64,000 nt of DNA from Diphasiastrum complanatum (taxonomy: Eukaryota; Streptophyta; Lycopodiopsida; Lycopodiales; Lycopodiaceae). Both the position numbers and the translations under genes were made by a program. Below are positions 55,274 to 64,000 of this stretch, piece by piece. The stretch is taken from positions 49,052,996 through 49,116,995 of the forward strand of contig CM055108.1 of NCBI GenBank assembly GCA_029204225.1. The letters run 5' to 3'. The notes under the pieces are model-generated. The model was given only the letters and a program-made list of their open reading frames with translations, was not told where the DNA came from and did no database searches. The number at the start of each line of letters is the position of its first letter. The first letter of the stretch is position 1.

Positions 55274-55760
55274 TTGGATCTGAGATATCAGAAAAACAAC
55301 AAAAATCGGTCAAATCTGCCAGATTTTGGTCAAAAAGAGGCAAAAAAACGTTGTCAATTTGCTCTTGGGTATCCGGAGCGACTAACTTTACCAGCCCCAC
55401 CAACACAACCTGCTCCTACTAATCTGATGGAACTAGAACTTTATAGAGGTAACGAACAATGGAATTACAATAATGATCATGAAAGTGGACCTTCAGATCA
55501 GTAGCTGCACAACAACAAGCATCTCGAAATTGGACCAGAGCGCCGCTTGGATGCTTTGCATGTGGAGAAAATCACAGAGTTGCAGAATGTCTAAATAAGG
55601 TCAAATTTGTACCATTACGTCGTGAATGTGGTTATGGGCTTGCTATAAGGAGTGTCCAGCAAGACCAAAGCCACCACCGGTCACAGCTCCTTTTTGCCCT
55701 CTTTCAAAAAACGTTCGCCGAGTTGCAGGCACCTTCGGTTTTGATCACAGAACCTTCAGT
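55274..55760 (+). pseudogene. Athila-like gag, C-terminal piece
   Basis: FALGYPERLTLPAPP, LMELELYRGNEQWNYNN, then in other frames the CCHC knuckle CFACGENHRVAEC (about 55.55 kb) and a further CxxCG-like stretch. The ALGYPERL motif recurs at the end of the second gag piece (about 57.16 kb), so this piece would normally follow that one: the two parts are in inverted order relative to a normal gag. Confidence 0.65.
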
Positions 55761-56530
55761 TTGAAGGGCGAACAATCCTTCCTAGCAGATTTCCAGAAAC
55801 ATCAAAAAAACCACCAAAAAATACCAAAAAATCACCAAAACCCTAAAAATATAGAAAAAGAACCTTCGCCCGATTCACTGTGCATCTATCCACTGCCAGG
55901 TCGGCGAAGAATAATATCATAAATAGAAGGTTTCTCAAAGGATCAGTTGTCATATTGTTATATTTTTGTCAAAAAAGTCTCTTTTATGCAAAAATACTAG
56001 TATCACTTTTGATTCTTCGCCAAAACCTTCGCCGAGTTACCAAATTATTCGATTTATAGTAATTTATTATTTCTAAGTTCGGCGAACATTCATTCTATCT
56101 GTATCATAGAAAATCTCTATTTTTACCCTCGCCAAACTTCAGAAACTGTGCTTTTATGTGCCAGGAACCTTCGCCAGTTCTATTTTAGCTTTATTTGTTT
56201 TAGACTCTCAGTCTAAGAGTTCGTCGAAGGTTATTTCCATGAAATTTGTCAAAAAAGCCTGATCAGAGAGTTTTTACCAAAAATAGCACTGCTGAACCTT
56301 CGTCGAGTCAACCTTCGCCAGTTCTATTTTTAGGCTCTGATTTTCCATATCAAGTCTCTGTCAAATTCTGGGTCAAATCTAATTCAGTCTGTTTTTTATT
56401 CTGAGAATTCTTCATTTTGAGAAGTATCGATCGAATAATCTTAGGAATCTTTTTCACGTTATAGGAATCTGATTCTTGTCAAGTGGAAGAGATCTAGCAG
56501 ATCTGATCTGAGATAGTTTTGATTGTAATA

Positions 56531-57186
56531 ATGGCTGCTCCTGGAGGTGCTCCTCAGGAAGTCAATCCAATCATTGTTAGAAGAGCACCCCGTTTGGATC
56601 TACCCAAATACAATGGATTAACAAATCCAGTTAGATTTCTCCAGATCTATTCTAAATCTCCCGGGGGATGAAGATTCAGATGATGAGCCGAATATCAGTA
56701 TGTTGCCTTATACAGCAGGGCAGACCACTACGACATCCACCACTATTGCATCAACGAATGTCAATGCTACTGCAGAGATGATGCTCAATCGAGAAACTTG
56801 GAAAGAACCAGCAGAAACAGATGGAAAAGTTGCAGTCGCAATTTGATGAGAAGATCAAAGCATTGGAAGATTTCCATGGACAAGCGAACAAGGAACCTGA
56901 GAAGTTTGCAAAGACTTTTTCTACCAGGGAAAATGTCTGGTGTTCCATCTGTACGGGAAATCACACAGTGAATGAGTGTCCTCAATTGAAAAAACGAATG
57001 GAATTCAATATATGCCATTTGTGTAATTCGCCTAATCATGAGACTGCTTTTTGCAACTTCAATCCTCGGATTATTCAGCAACGGTATGCCCAGATGGGAT
57101 ATCGAAAACCACTTTATGGAGGAAATTCAGCAGCTAGACCTCGTCAATCTGCTCTTGGATACCCGGAACGATTAGCCTTACGGTGA
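56531..57186 (+). pseudogene. Athila-like gag, N-terminal and double-knuckle piece
   Basis: MAAPGGAPQEVNPI with RAPRLDLPKYNG (start of gag), a frameshifted Ser/Thr-rich linker, and from 56821 an open segment with a coiled coil (LQSQFDEKIKALEDFHG). Two zinc knuckles follow, CSICTGNHTVNEC and CHLCNSPNHETAFC, then SALGYPERLAL. Together with the knuckle at 55.55 kb the ancestral gag would have had three. It ends exactly where LINE-8 sequence starts. Confidence 0.75.
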
Positions 57187-57193
57187 GCATTTA

Positions 57194-58057
57194 TTGCAAT
57201 TTGGAGAGGCCCATGAGTTAGCCATTTACAATGGCCTAACTTGTTGGCCAAAATCCGGCCGTTATACTTGTCAACCTCACATTGGTGGACATAGTGTTGT
57301 GGATTATCTCATGGGATCACCATCTTCCATACCTCTCATCTCTGATTTTCATGTATCTCCCACCACTCTCTCTGATCATTCCTTTCTCTCCTTCGCTATC
57401 GGCCGCCTCCCACCTCCCCAGCAATCCTCACACCCTCTGCTTACACGGGCACCCAGGTATACATTCAGTTCTCTCTATACACCAGTCTACCAAGAGTTCC
57501 TAACCTCCTTGCTCCATACCTTCCCTCACGATAATACAGTCGGGACTCAAGCTGCCTTTCTTAGCACTTCTCTTCATACCGCTGCTTCCCTTGCTTTTCC
57601 ATCTAAACCCCAGAAAAGCAGAGGCACCCACTCCTCATCGATACAAGCCCCACACCCCCCGTGGTATGATGTTGAATGTCGCTCTCTTCATCAGCTTGTC
57701 ACCCATGCCCGCACTCACAATCCTCATCTCCTCCACTCCGCCAGGCGCTCTTACCATCGCACACTCCGCCGAAAAAAGCGTATCTTTGATGACTCCGAAG
57801 GAACGCATCTTGTTGATCTTCTCTTCAGTTCCTCTTCAGGCACCTTTTGGCATGAGTTTATCCCTCGTGCTCCACCACCCCTCCTAGATGACCTCGACAT
57901 ATGGACCGAATACGCTACTAAACTATATACCATACCCACTGACACACCCATCTCTATCTCCCCACGCCCCTCTGAGTTCACCTTCTTCACATCTGACATG
58001 GTACTTACGACCATCAAGCGAATGAAGTCCCATAAAACGAGATATCGAAGACCTTGA
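57194..58057 (+). pseudogene. LINE-8 endonuclease C-terminal half and linker
   Basis: LLQFGEAHELAIYNGL, GHSVVDYLMGSP and TLSDHSFLSFAIG (catalytic SDH intact), a Ser/His-rich linker with YHRTLRRKKRIF, FWHEFIPRAPPP and DLDIWTEYATKLYTI. The endonuclease front with the ETHES and GDFN motifs is missing through truncation. A frameshift near 58.05 kb breaks the passage to reverse transcriptase. Confidence 0.85.
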
Positions 58058-58059
58058 AT

Positions 58060-59580
58060 CTGAACTCCTAACCCATGCTTCCGACCTCCTTGCTCCCACA
58101 CTAGCCACTCTCCTCAATTCCGTCGTTATCTCTGGTTTCCCCTCACCCTGGTGCACCAACATCATCCACCCTATTCATAAAAATGGTGATCCCATGATTC
58201 CTGGTAATTACCGCACCATCATGATCGGACATGTTCTCACGAAGCTCTATGGTACCATACAGTGAGTTCAGAGGCGGAAGCTCGGAGATTACATGCATTG
58301 GGGCAGGCAGGTTTCCGATCTCATTATTCTACCACTGACCATATTTTTACACTTCGAGCCTTGATTGAAGAAACTAAGTACAGGAAAGAGAGGGTTTACT
58401 GCTGTTTTGTGGATTTCAGGAAAGCCTTCGATTCTGTACCACGCTCCTTGCACATTCAGAGACTTCGTGACCTTGGTTTCTCCACAGATATTGTTCTAGC
58501 AGTGATGGCTCTTTATAAGAAGGTCGTGGGATGTTTCCGACATAGCAGTGGCCTATCTGATCACATTTGGAGCACCATTGGGGTGAAACAGGGGTGCTCT
58601 CTTTCAACGGTTCTCTTTGGACTGTATATTGATGAGTTAGAGCGAGTCATCTCACAGTGTAGCGGGGGTGGCTATAGACTTGGCACCATTCTGATTGCTA
58701 TTCTCCTTTATGCGGATGATGTAGTACTACACCTAGTATCCCCGACCAAAGAGGGTTTGCAGAGGCAGCTGGATCGCTTACAGGGATTTTGTACCAGATG
58801 CAGGTTGGGGGTGAACACTGCGAAGACCAAGGTTATGGTCTTCAGCACTTCTCGAGCCTTCATGCAACGCTAGGAGCTCATCCTAGATGGACAGGCCTTA
58901 GAGGTAGTTTCCTCTTATACCTATTTGGGGATACTCTTTTCTGGTCCTACCTTCAGCATGCGGCAGGCTGCCACCACCCGACTTGGGAAGGAGCATTCCT
59001 CTCTTGTTCAGCTTGAGCGGTTCTATTTCAGGAAGCTCATCCGAGATGCTCGTAGTAAGTGTAGATTCTTTGATACTATTGTCACCCCCACAGCCTTATA
59101 TGCAACAGAGACATGGTGTACCGGCCTCCCTTTATCACATTGGGCCAGCATTTCATGATTGCAGACCACCATGTTAGCTCGTATGATTCGGGCGAAGCCC
59201 TTGGTTCCACATGAGATCCTTCTTGCAGAGTTTGCCGTTCCAGCTTATCACGTACATTCAGAGAATCCAGGCTCTGCCCGATGAGGATATGAGATATACA
59301 CAGACAGCACTTGCTTCCTTACACTTTCTTCATGACCAGAGTTATCGACTATCGTGGTTCTCTCAGGCATCCCATTTCCTCCTTGAGTCGTTTGGTATCT
59401 CCATTACAGAGCTCCCCTCAGGTACTCATCAGTATATCAGGCACATCTTATATCGGGCATATCTTGACCGTACTTGGGGGCGACAGCTTGGGGTTAAACC
59501 CGGCTACTACTGGACTCATTTTATTGAGCTATTTGGTTTTATATGCTTTTTATGATTCTATATTGGATGTGTCTTTACCT
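58060..59580 (+). pseudogene. LINE-8 reverse transcriptase and C-terminus
   Basis: NYRTIMIGHVLTKLYG (58.2 kb), GQAGFRSHYSTTDHIF, CCFVDFRKAFDSVPRS, GVKQGCSLSTVLFGLY and a catalytic region YADDVVLHLVS with two extra residues after VVL. A stop near 58.87 kb precedes YTYLGILFSGPTF; then TPTALYATETW and QYIRHILYRAYLDRTW. The CCHC cluster is lacking: sequence passes from the HFIELF stretch (59.53 kb) to the 3' untranslated region. Confidence 0.85.
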
Positions 59581-59724
59581 AGCTAGAGAGAGTTCTATAT
59601 TGTCTTTTCCACTTAGACTAGTGTTTCTTTTTATGTTGTCCGACATGGACAGTGATCCTACGAGATATGTACTTATTCATTCTGTCTTATGTGCCCTTGG
59701 GCACCCAACAGACATTAATACAAT

Positions 59725-59758
59725 TTCTTCTTCTTCTTCTTCTTCTTCTTCTTCTTCT

Positions 59759-59829
<71 letters not shown>
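59725..59829 (+). repeat. (TTC)n(TC)n microsatellite, tail of LINE-8
   Basis: About 40 bp of TTC followed by about 64 bp of TC, directly after TTAATACAAT in the LINE sense strand. Confidence 0.95.
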
Positions 59830-59831
<2 letters not shown>

Positions 59832-60935
59832 GATGGAGCAATGGGCGCGATGGGCGCTGGTCACGCTGGGCGATGGCGCGCACTGCTAAGTCCCACCTGC
59901 TGCTGCCTGCCATCCACGTTGGCTGCCATCATTGGTGTTGCCTGCCTGATCGCTGCTGGTCCCATTGGTGTTGCCTGCCTGATTGTGGGTTGATCATGGA
60001 GCGCTCCATCTCCACATGGCTCCACACAAGTGGGGGGGAGGTAACTCCCCCCATCCTCCAGTGCCCCCTACTCATGAACCACGCCCTACTGCCATAGCAG
60101 ATCCGCGCCCTGCCTCCATCGCTGATCCTACTGTTTCAGCTACACCTTCTGCTACTGACCTCGTTCCTGCACCTGCTATTTCCCCTTCTGCTACACCACC
60201 TGCTACCGTATCTGCACTGGATCAAGTAGATCCCTTTTCCCTCACTCCCCAACCCAATGCTTACGCATCTCTAACAACCCAGACACCTGTTCCAGGGACT
60301 CCAGGATGGGAAAACGGCTTGACATTTTTCCAAGAGATACAATTTCTTCTAAGAACAGTGGCTCGACTTGAGGAACACATTGTGAAACTACAAGCGAAAA
60401 TCGTTACACAGGAGCAACAGATCACCAACATTATTCAATACCGTGACTCCACTGAGGTACCCCATATCCAGAGCATAGACAAGTTTCTGGCAGATATTCG
60501 AAAGGAAATCGACATCCAAATTGCCACCATTGCATCCATCCAGGATGTTGAAGAGGACACCCAGGATCAGCCCCAACAGCACACGAAAACATGGGCCGAT
60601 GAACAAAAAGCCCTAAATGTTCGTGTACGAGGACTTCCGGACACACAAGACGCTATCAACAAAGCTAAGAAATTTTTAACATACACGCTCCACCATCATG
60701 ATACCGGCTTGGACAAGGCCTGGCATACCAAAAAGGATGCGGAAACCCTAGTATATACACAAAGGCGAGAGGCACTCCGTCAGTGAGCCACATTAAAGGG
60801 TACTCAGATTCTCCTGAATGAAGACCTAACCTACGTACAGGTGGAAGAACGCGCTCTATTCTACCAGAAGACGTTCATTATCATGTTGGGCAATTGTATG
60901 CACTATTTTCAGAAGTACAAGGAGAACATGCAGCC
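59830..60935 (+). pseudogene. LINE-9 leader and ORF1 (family A)
   Basis: Begins directly after the LINE-8 tail. A GC-rich leader is followed by ORF1 from MAPHKWGGGNSPH (60016). A Pro/Ala/Thr-rich N-terminus, a coiled coil (ARLEEHIVKLQAKIVTQEQQ) and an RRM-like core (ALNVRVRGLPDTQDAINKAK) end in a stop after REALRQ near 60784. Further degraded core follows (NEDLTYVQVEERALFYQK) to about 60.93 kb. Relative of the ORF1 at 50614-51738. Confidence 0.8.
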
Positions 60936-61429
60936 TCAAATTGGAGGTTCAAATATTGCAGGATGAGATCAGCCAGCTGCGAACTCTAGTACCATCATCT
61001 ACTACGGATCTTGCAGAAACTTCTAACAAGATTTCCAGCCTTGAGAAACAAGTAGAAGAGACGAAATCTTGGGCAGCACTGTTCAAAAAAGATAATGGTA
61101 TGATCAATTTGCCTACGAATGTCTCAATTGACTCAAGATTAGAAAGCATGTTTTCGGAGCAAGAGAAAAGAGCCAAAAAAGCTCTTAATATTAGAGTGAG
61201 AGGCATCCCAAATGCTGGAAAACCTCTTGAGGAAGCTAAGGATTTACTTTGCAATAAACTCTCACACTCAACTGAGGGATTTGAAGCTGCTTGGAGAGGC
61301 AAGTATGATGAGAATGTTTTATTTATTACATTCCGGTCTCTTGTACATCGTAATGCTGCCTTGAGACTTCGTGCCAAGCCGAAAGGGACTTTTATTTTTA
61401 TGGATGATGATTTAACTCATACGCAATAG
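60936..61429 (+). pseudogene. Second ORF1 fragment (family B) fused behind the first
   Basis: A coiled coil (VQILQDEISQLRTL, ISSLEKQVEETKSWAALF) and a complete RRM-like domain: KKALNIRVRGIPNAGK, ENVLFITFRSLVHRNAALR and FIFMDDDLTHTQ, ending TAG. It is nearest to LINE-2 ORF1, not to the preceding ORF1. The N-terminus is missing; the junction near 60.935 kb joins two LINE subfamilies. Confidence 0.8.
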
Positions 61430-61471
61430 CTAGAGCCACGTTACAATGAGCACTCACTATAGGGAATTGGG

Positions 61472-61489
61472 GCTCCCGGGCATGGGAGC
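61472..61489 (+). other. Inter-ORF hairpin (LINE-9)
   Basis: GCTCCC-GGGCAT-GGGAGC, a perfect 6-bp stem between ORF1 and ORF2; the same place as 19253-19270 in LINE-2. Confidence 0.5.
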
Positions 61490-61504
61490 AGCCCGAGATC
61501 CCCT

Positions 61505-62425
61505 ATGTCACTTTGTATTGGATTTTGGAATTGTAATGGCTTCCACTCTTCCTCTACTGCAGGTGACTTGCAGTCCTATCTTGCTCGTACAGATATTTTA
61601 TTGCTAGCAGAGACTCATGAGTCTCAATTTCGTCCTCTTCCTATGGTGACAGATTTCTCTTGGCACTCAGTTTTCAGACCATTCCTACGAGGGAAGATCT
61701 CTAGAGGCTCAGGTGAGGTGGCATGCTTATACAGAGACCAGTATAGTCATACTCTTAAGCTGGTTAAGAAAGATCCGTATGCACGTTTTATATGGTTACA
61801 GTTAGTTCGGCATTCCTTAGGCTTGGCTAGAGACATCTTCCTGGCAGTATGTTATATTGCTCCTCAGAGTTTGACATTTGCAGACTATGGTGGGGACCCT
61901 TTTCAAGTTTTGTCAGAGGATATTTCTATCTTTTCTCCCCAGGGATATACACTTTGGGCAGGTGACTTTACCGCACGCACGGCCACCAGACAGACGGAAT
62001 TTCATGCGATGACGGATTATCTCCAGCTTCATGCTTTGGATACAGGTCTTGAGAGGACATCTCATGATGAGGCTACCCCTTCTACTACATTTGGTGAGCA
62101 ACTACTCAGGATTTCCGAGGCACATTCCTTGGTCATTTTGAACGGTCTATCACAGTGGCCAGATTCAGCATCATTCACTTGTCATCCACATAGTGGCGGA
62201 CATATTGTGGTGGATTACGTCATTGGCTCACCAGCCTTGATTCCTCTCATTCACAGCTTTACTATACTCTCTCCTACCCTTGCTGATCAATCACTGCTCT
62301 TACTTTCTATTGGCCATACCTCTCCCCTCCCAATCATTCGACCCAAGACCACTACACCTCACTTTTCTTTTTGTACACATCTCATCCCACGCTACATACT
62401 CGCGCTCAACTCACCTCCTTTTTAG
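61505..62425 (+). pseudogene. LINE-9 ORF2 endonuclease, rest missing
   Basis: 306 open codons starting MSLCIGFWNCNGFHSSST: APE endonuclease with LLLAETHESQF, GEVACLYRDQYSH, AGDFTARTATRQT, VDYVIGSPALIP and TLADQSLLLLS. Two usual catalytic positions have changed: GDFN reads GDFT and SDH reads ADQ. The enzyme is probably inactive although its frame is open. Homology ends near 62.43 kb before reverse transcriptase; the remainder of the LINE is absent. Confidence 0.85.
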
Positions 62426-62439
62426 AGGTGCACTTGGTA

Positions 62440-64000
62440 AGCTTGTGTGGCTTCTTTCCTTCCATTTCCTTTTGGTTTTCTCCAGCGCTAGGTGTTATGT
62501 TTGTAATGTTCATACGAGTCAAGGCAAGAAAATTCCCGTCTTCTCCTAATCTCAAAACTATTGTGTTGCATGTCTACTTTTAGAAGTCTGCTTTAAAAGC
62601 CCTTCCCAAGGATCAAAACTTTCATTGAGTTGAATGTATCGTGTGTCTTGATTAGTGAATGTTCTAAGCATTTGAATGCTACTCAGCCTACATCTTCCTA
62701 TCCCTATCTCTTTAAGTAGTGCATGTCAATATTGTCATATAGGTTTGTAACTACCATCATTGGTTTCCATGATCAAAACTAACAAAATTGTAGCAAACGT
62801 GTAATAATGAATCGGAATTGGATCCACACATCTCCACTAGGATTTATACTTGATTCATAGCTTGTATATTTCTCCAACCCTTTACTAACAAGTGCCCAAA
62901 GCTGAAAATTGAAAAGCCAGCGAGGGAGGAAGACAAACTAATAGTAAAAAAGCCAGATATAATCATACTGAAAATTCAAACACGAATATACTCGTATAAA
63001 TTAATAAAAGACAAGATTATCCCCTTTTATTTAATTGAATGATTTCCTAATGATTGATATACAAAGTATTCATTATTGTGTGTGTCTATGTGTGTATGTG
63101 CGCGCATATGTATGTATGGTATGCATGCAACAAGCTTTTTGACACAACATGCAGGTTGATAGATCTTCTGCCCACGAATGTATCCTAGTGAAGAGTGGAT
63201 TTTTTTCATTCAAGTTTACTATGACAAATTTTCTCACCTGGTTCCAATATCTTTCCCTCTAATGAATGTCAGTTGATGGAGAGTGTAGTGTGAGCCTTCT
63301 AGCATCTTTTATGGCATTCCTTCATGTCAGTATCTCTTGCATGGCTGATGAATACTCTACTTGTCCATTGGCTTGATTAGTATCGCATGGATGTCACTCC
63401 ACTTTTTCTCTAGCGTGACGTTGCTCGGGGATGATGCACGCAGTCATGCATTTGTATGCATGGTTTTACATGTGCCTTTAAGGACATGCATACATCTATG
63501 GTTGGGTAGTTAAGAGGTTACATCATCATATATTTGATGCATTATTTGAAAAAAACCAAATGGTATTTTTAAAATAACCTTTGGTTGGATTGTTACAAGC
63601 TTGCCGACACATCCCTAACCAACATGCATAGCTTGCATAGAGAGCAAGCACATGAAATTCAATTGACATAATCACTTGAGACACAACACAAGTGTAGTTG
63701 TGAACCATCATGTCATATAACAAGAGATATTCACAACATCATAAATATCGATTGTACACATACCACAATTTTATTTGATGAACAAAAGAAGTATACAAGG
63801 TAATACCCTGGACCATAGGCTCCAGCTAACACTTTAGGAGGACCTACACCCAACACAAGGTCTCTACAGTCTCCAACCAAAACTTACACTAAGCCTAATG
63901 ACAGCTTTTGAAAAGATAGCTTTTGAAATGTTGGGAAAATTGCACACCATCATGAATTATAACTATTCTGATGTTTTTGTACCTTGTATGCCCATGTGTA
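62440..64000. other. No recognisable feature
   Basis: AT-rich sequence with a short imperfect TG tract near 63.08-63.12 kb. No DNA-PKcs exon, RNA gene or transposon end recognised. Possibly still intronic. Confidence 0.5.

Larger units (their letters stand above)
54956..57186 (+). mobile_element. Athila/Tat-like Ty3 remnant (tRNA-Asp primed)
   Basis: Contains a primer-binding site for tRNA-Asp (55059-55076) and two gag pieces, but no pol. The region 55.73-56.33 kb is rich in CCTTCGCC/GGCGAAGG words. It is bounded by LINE-7 on the left and LINE-8 on the right. LTRs were not recognised. Confidence 0.65.
57187..59829 (+). mobile_element. LINE-8, 5'-truncated
   Basis: From the middle of the endonuclease through reverse transcriptase and C-terminal region to the 3' hairpin (about 59686-59715, inner stem GTGCCC/GGGCAC), TTAATACAATT and a long (TTC)n(TC)n tail (59725-59829). 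The tail abuts the 5' end of the next LINE. About 2.64 kb. Confidence 0.85.

Noticed and set aside
1-64000. CRISPR arrays, bacterial operons, tRNA or rRNA genes
   Set aside because: No direct-repeat/spacer pattern, no ribosome-binding-site gene layout, and no tRNA or rRNA sequence recognised. The clustered repeats are microsatellites, LTRs and the Ty3-B leader array.

Overview
This is a stretch of a large, transposon-swollen plant genome. Chromodomain Ty3 elements, a tRNA-Asp-primed Athila/Tat-like remnant, plant-type hAT (DUF659) exons, a Ty1/copia scrap and many copies of one LINE lineage all point to a land plant. The host gene points to a lineage that kept DNA-PKcs, which flowering-plant models such as Arabidopsis lack. 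A seed-free plant (fern or lycophyte) or another large-genome plant fits best; I cannot name the species.

Host gene. Three internal exons on the minus strand (33645-33852, 11539-11747, 650-902) encode consecutive parts of the N-terminal HEAT-repeat region of the catalytic subunit of DNA-dependent protein kinase (DNA-PKcs). Their phases agree (0/0, then a codon split 2+1), and the joined reading follows the animal protein through PLISGFYK, YKxELLASC and KMGLR/YSPLA. The introns are about 21.9 kb (GT-AG) and 10.6 kb. The 10.6-kb intron has AT-AC ends, a U12-like 5' site and a U12-like branch site 10 nt before the exon. No exon was recognised right of 33.9 kb, although the 33645-33852 exon starts at a splice acceptor, so the upstream intron probably runs past the right edge. 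Most of the window is therefore probably intronic.

Transposons by region. 1.2-7.7 kb: an old plus-strand LINE split by a minus-strand Ty3 element (Ty3-B). 8.4-10.3 kb: a LINE ORF1/endonuclease remnant and a copia scrap. 12.3-32 kb: head-to-tail minus-strand LINE copies, one split by a young Ty3 chromovirus (Ty3-A, 22905-29172). 34.7-44.7 kb: nested Ty3, LTR and hAT debris with a second copy of the Ty3-A family (Ty3-C). 45.8-49.6 kb: decayed LTR-element pieces. 50.4-55 kb: three LINEs in tandem. 55-57.2 kb: the Athila-like gag remnant. 57.2-62.4 kb: two plus-strand LINEs in tandem.

The LINE lineage is the most unusual repetitive component. It has ORF1 (MAPxKxGG start, low-complexity region, coiled coil, RRM-like domain), ORF2 (APE endonuclease, reverse transcriptase, C-terminal CCHC) and a 3' end made of a compact hairpin, a TTAATA-like box and, instead of poly(A), a (CT)n or related microsatellite. 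The hairpin arms change together between copies. New copies sit head-to-tail with these microsatellites at the joints, which accounts for several of the long GA/CT tracts. One copy carries only ORF1 plus the 3' end, so it looks like a non-autonomous derivative. Coordinates of degenerate elements are estimates by eye.
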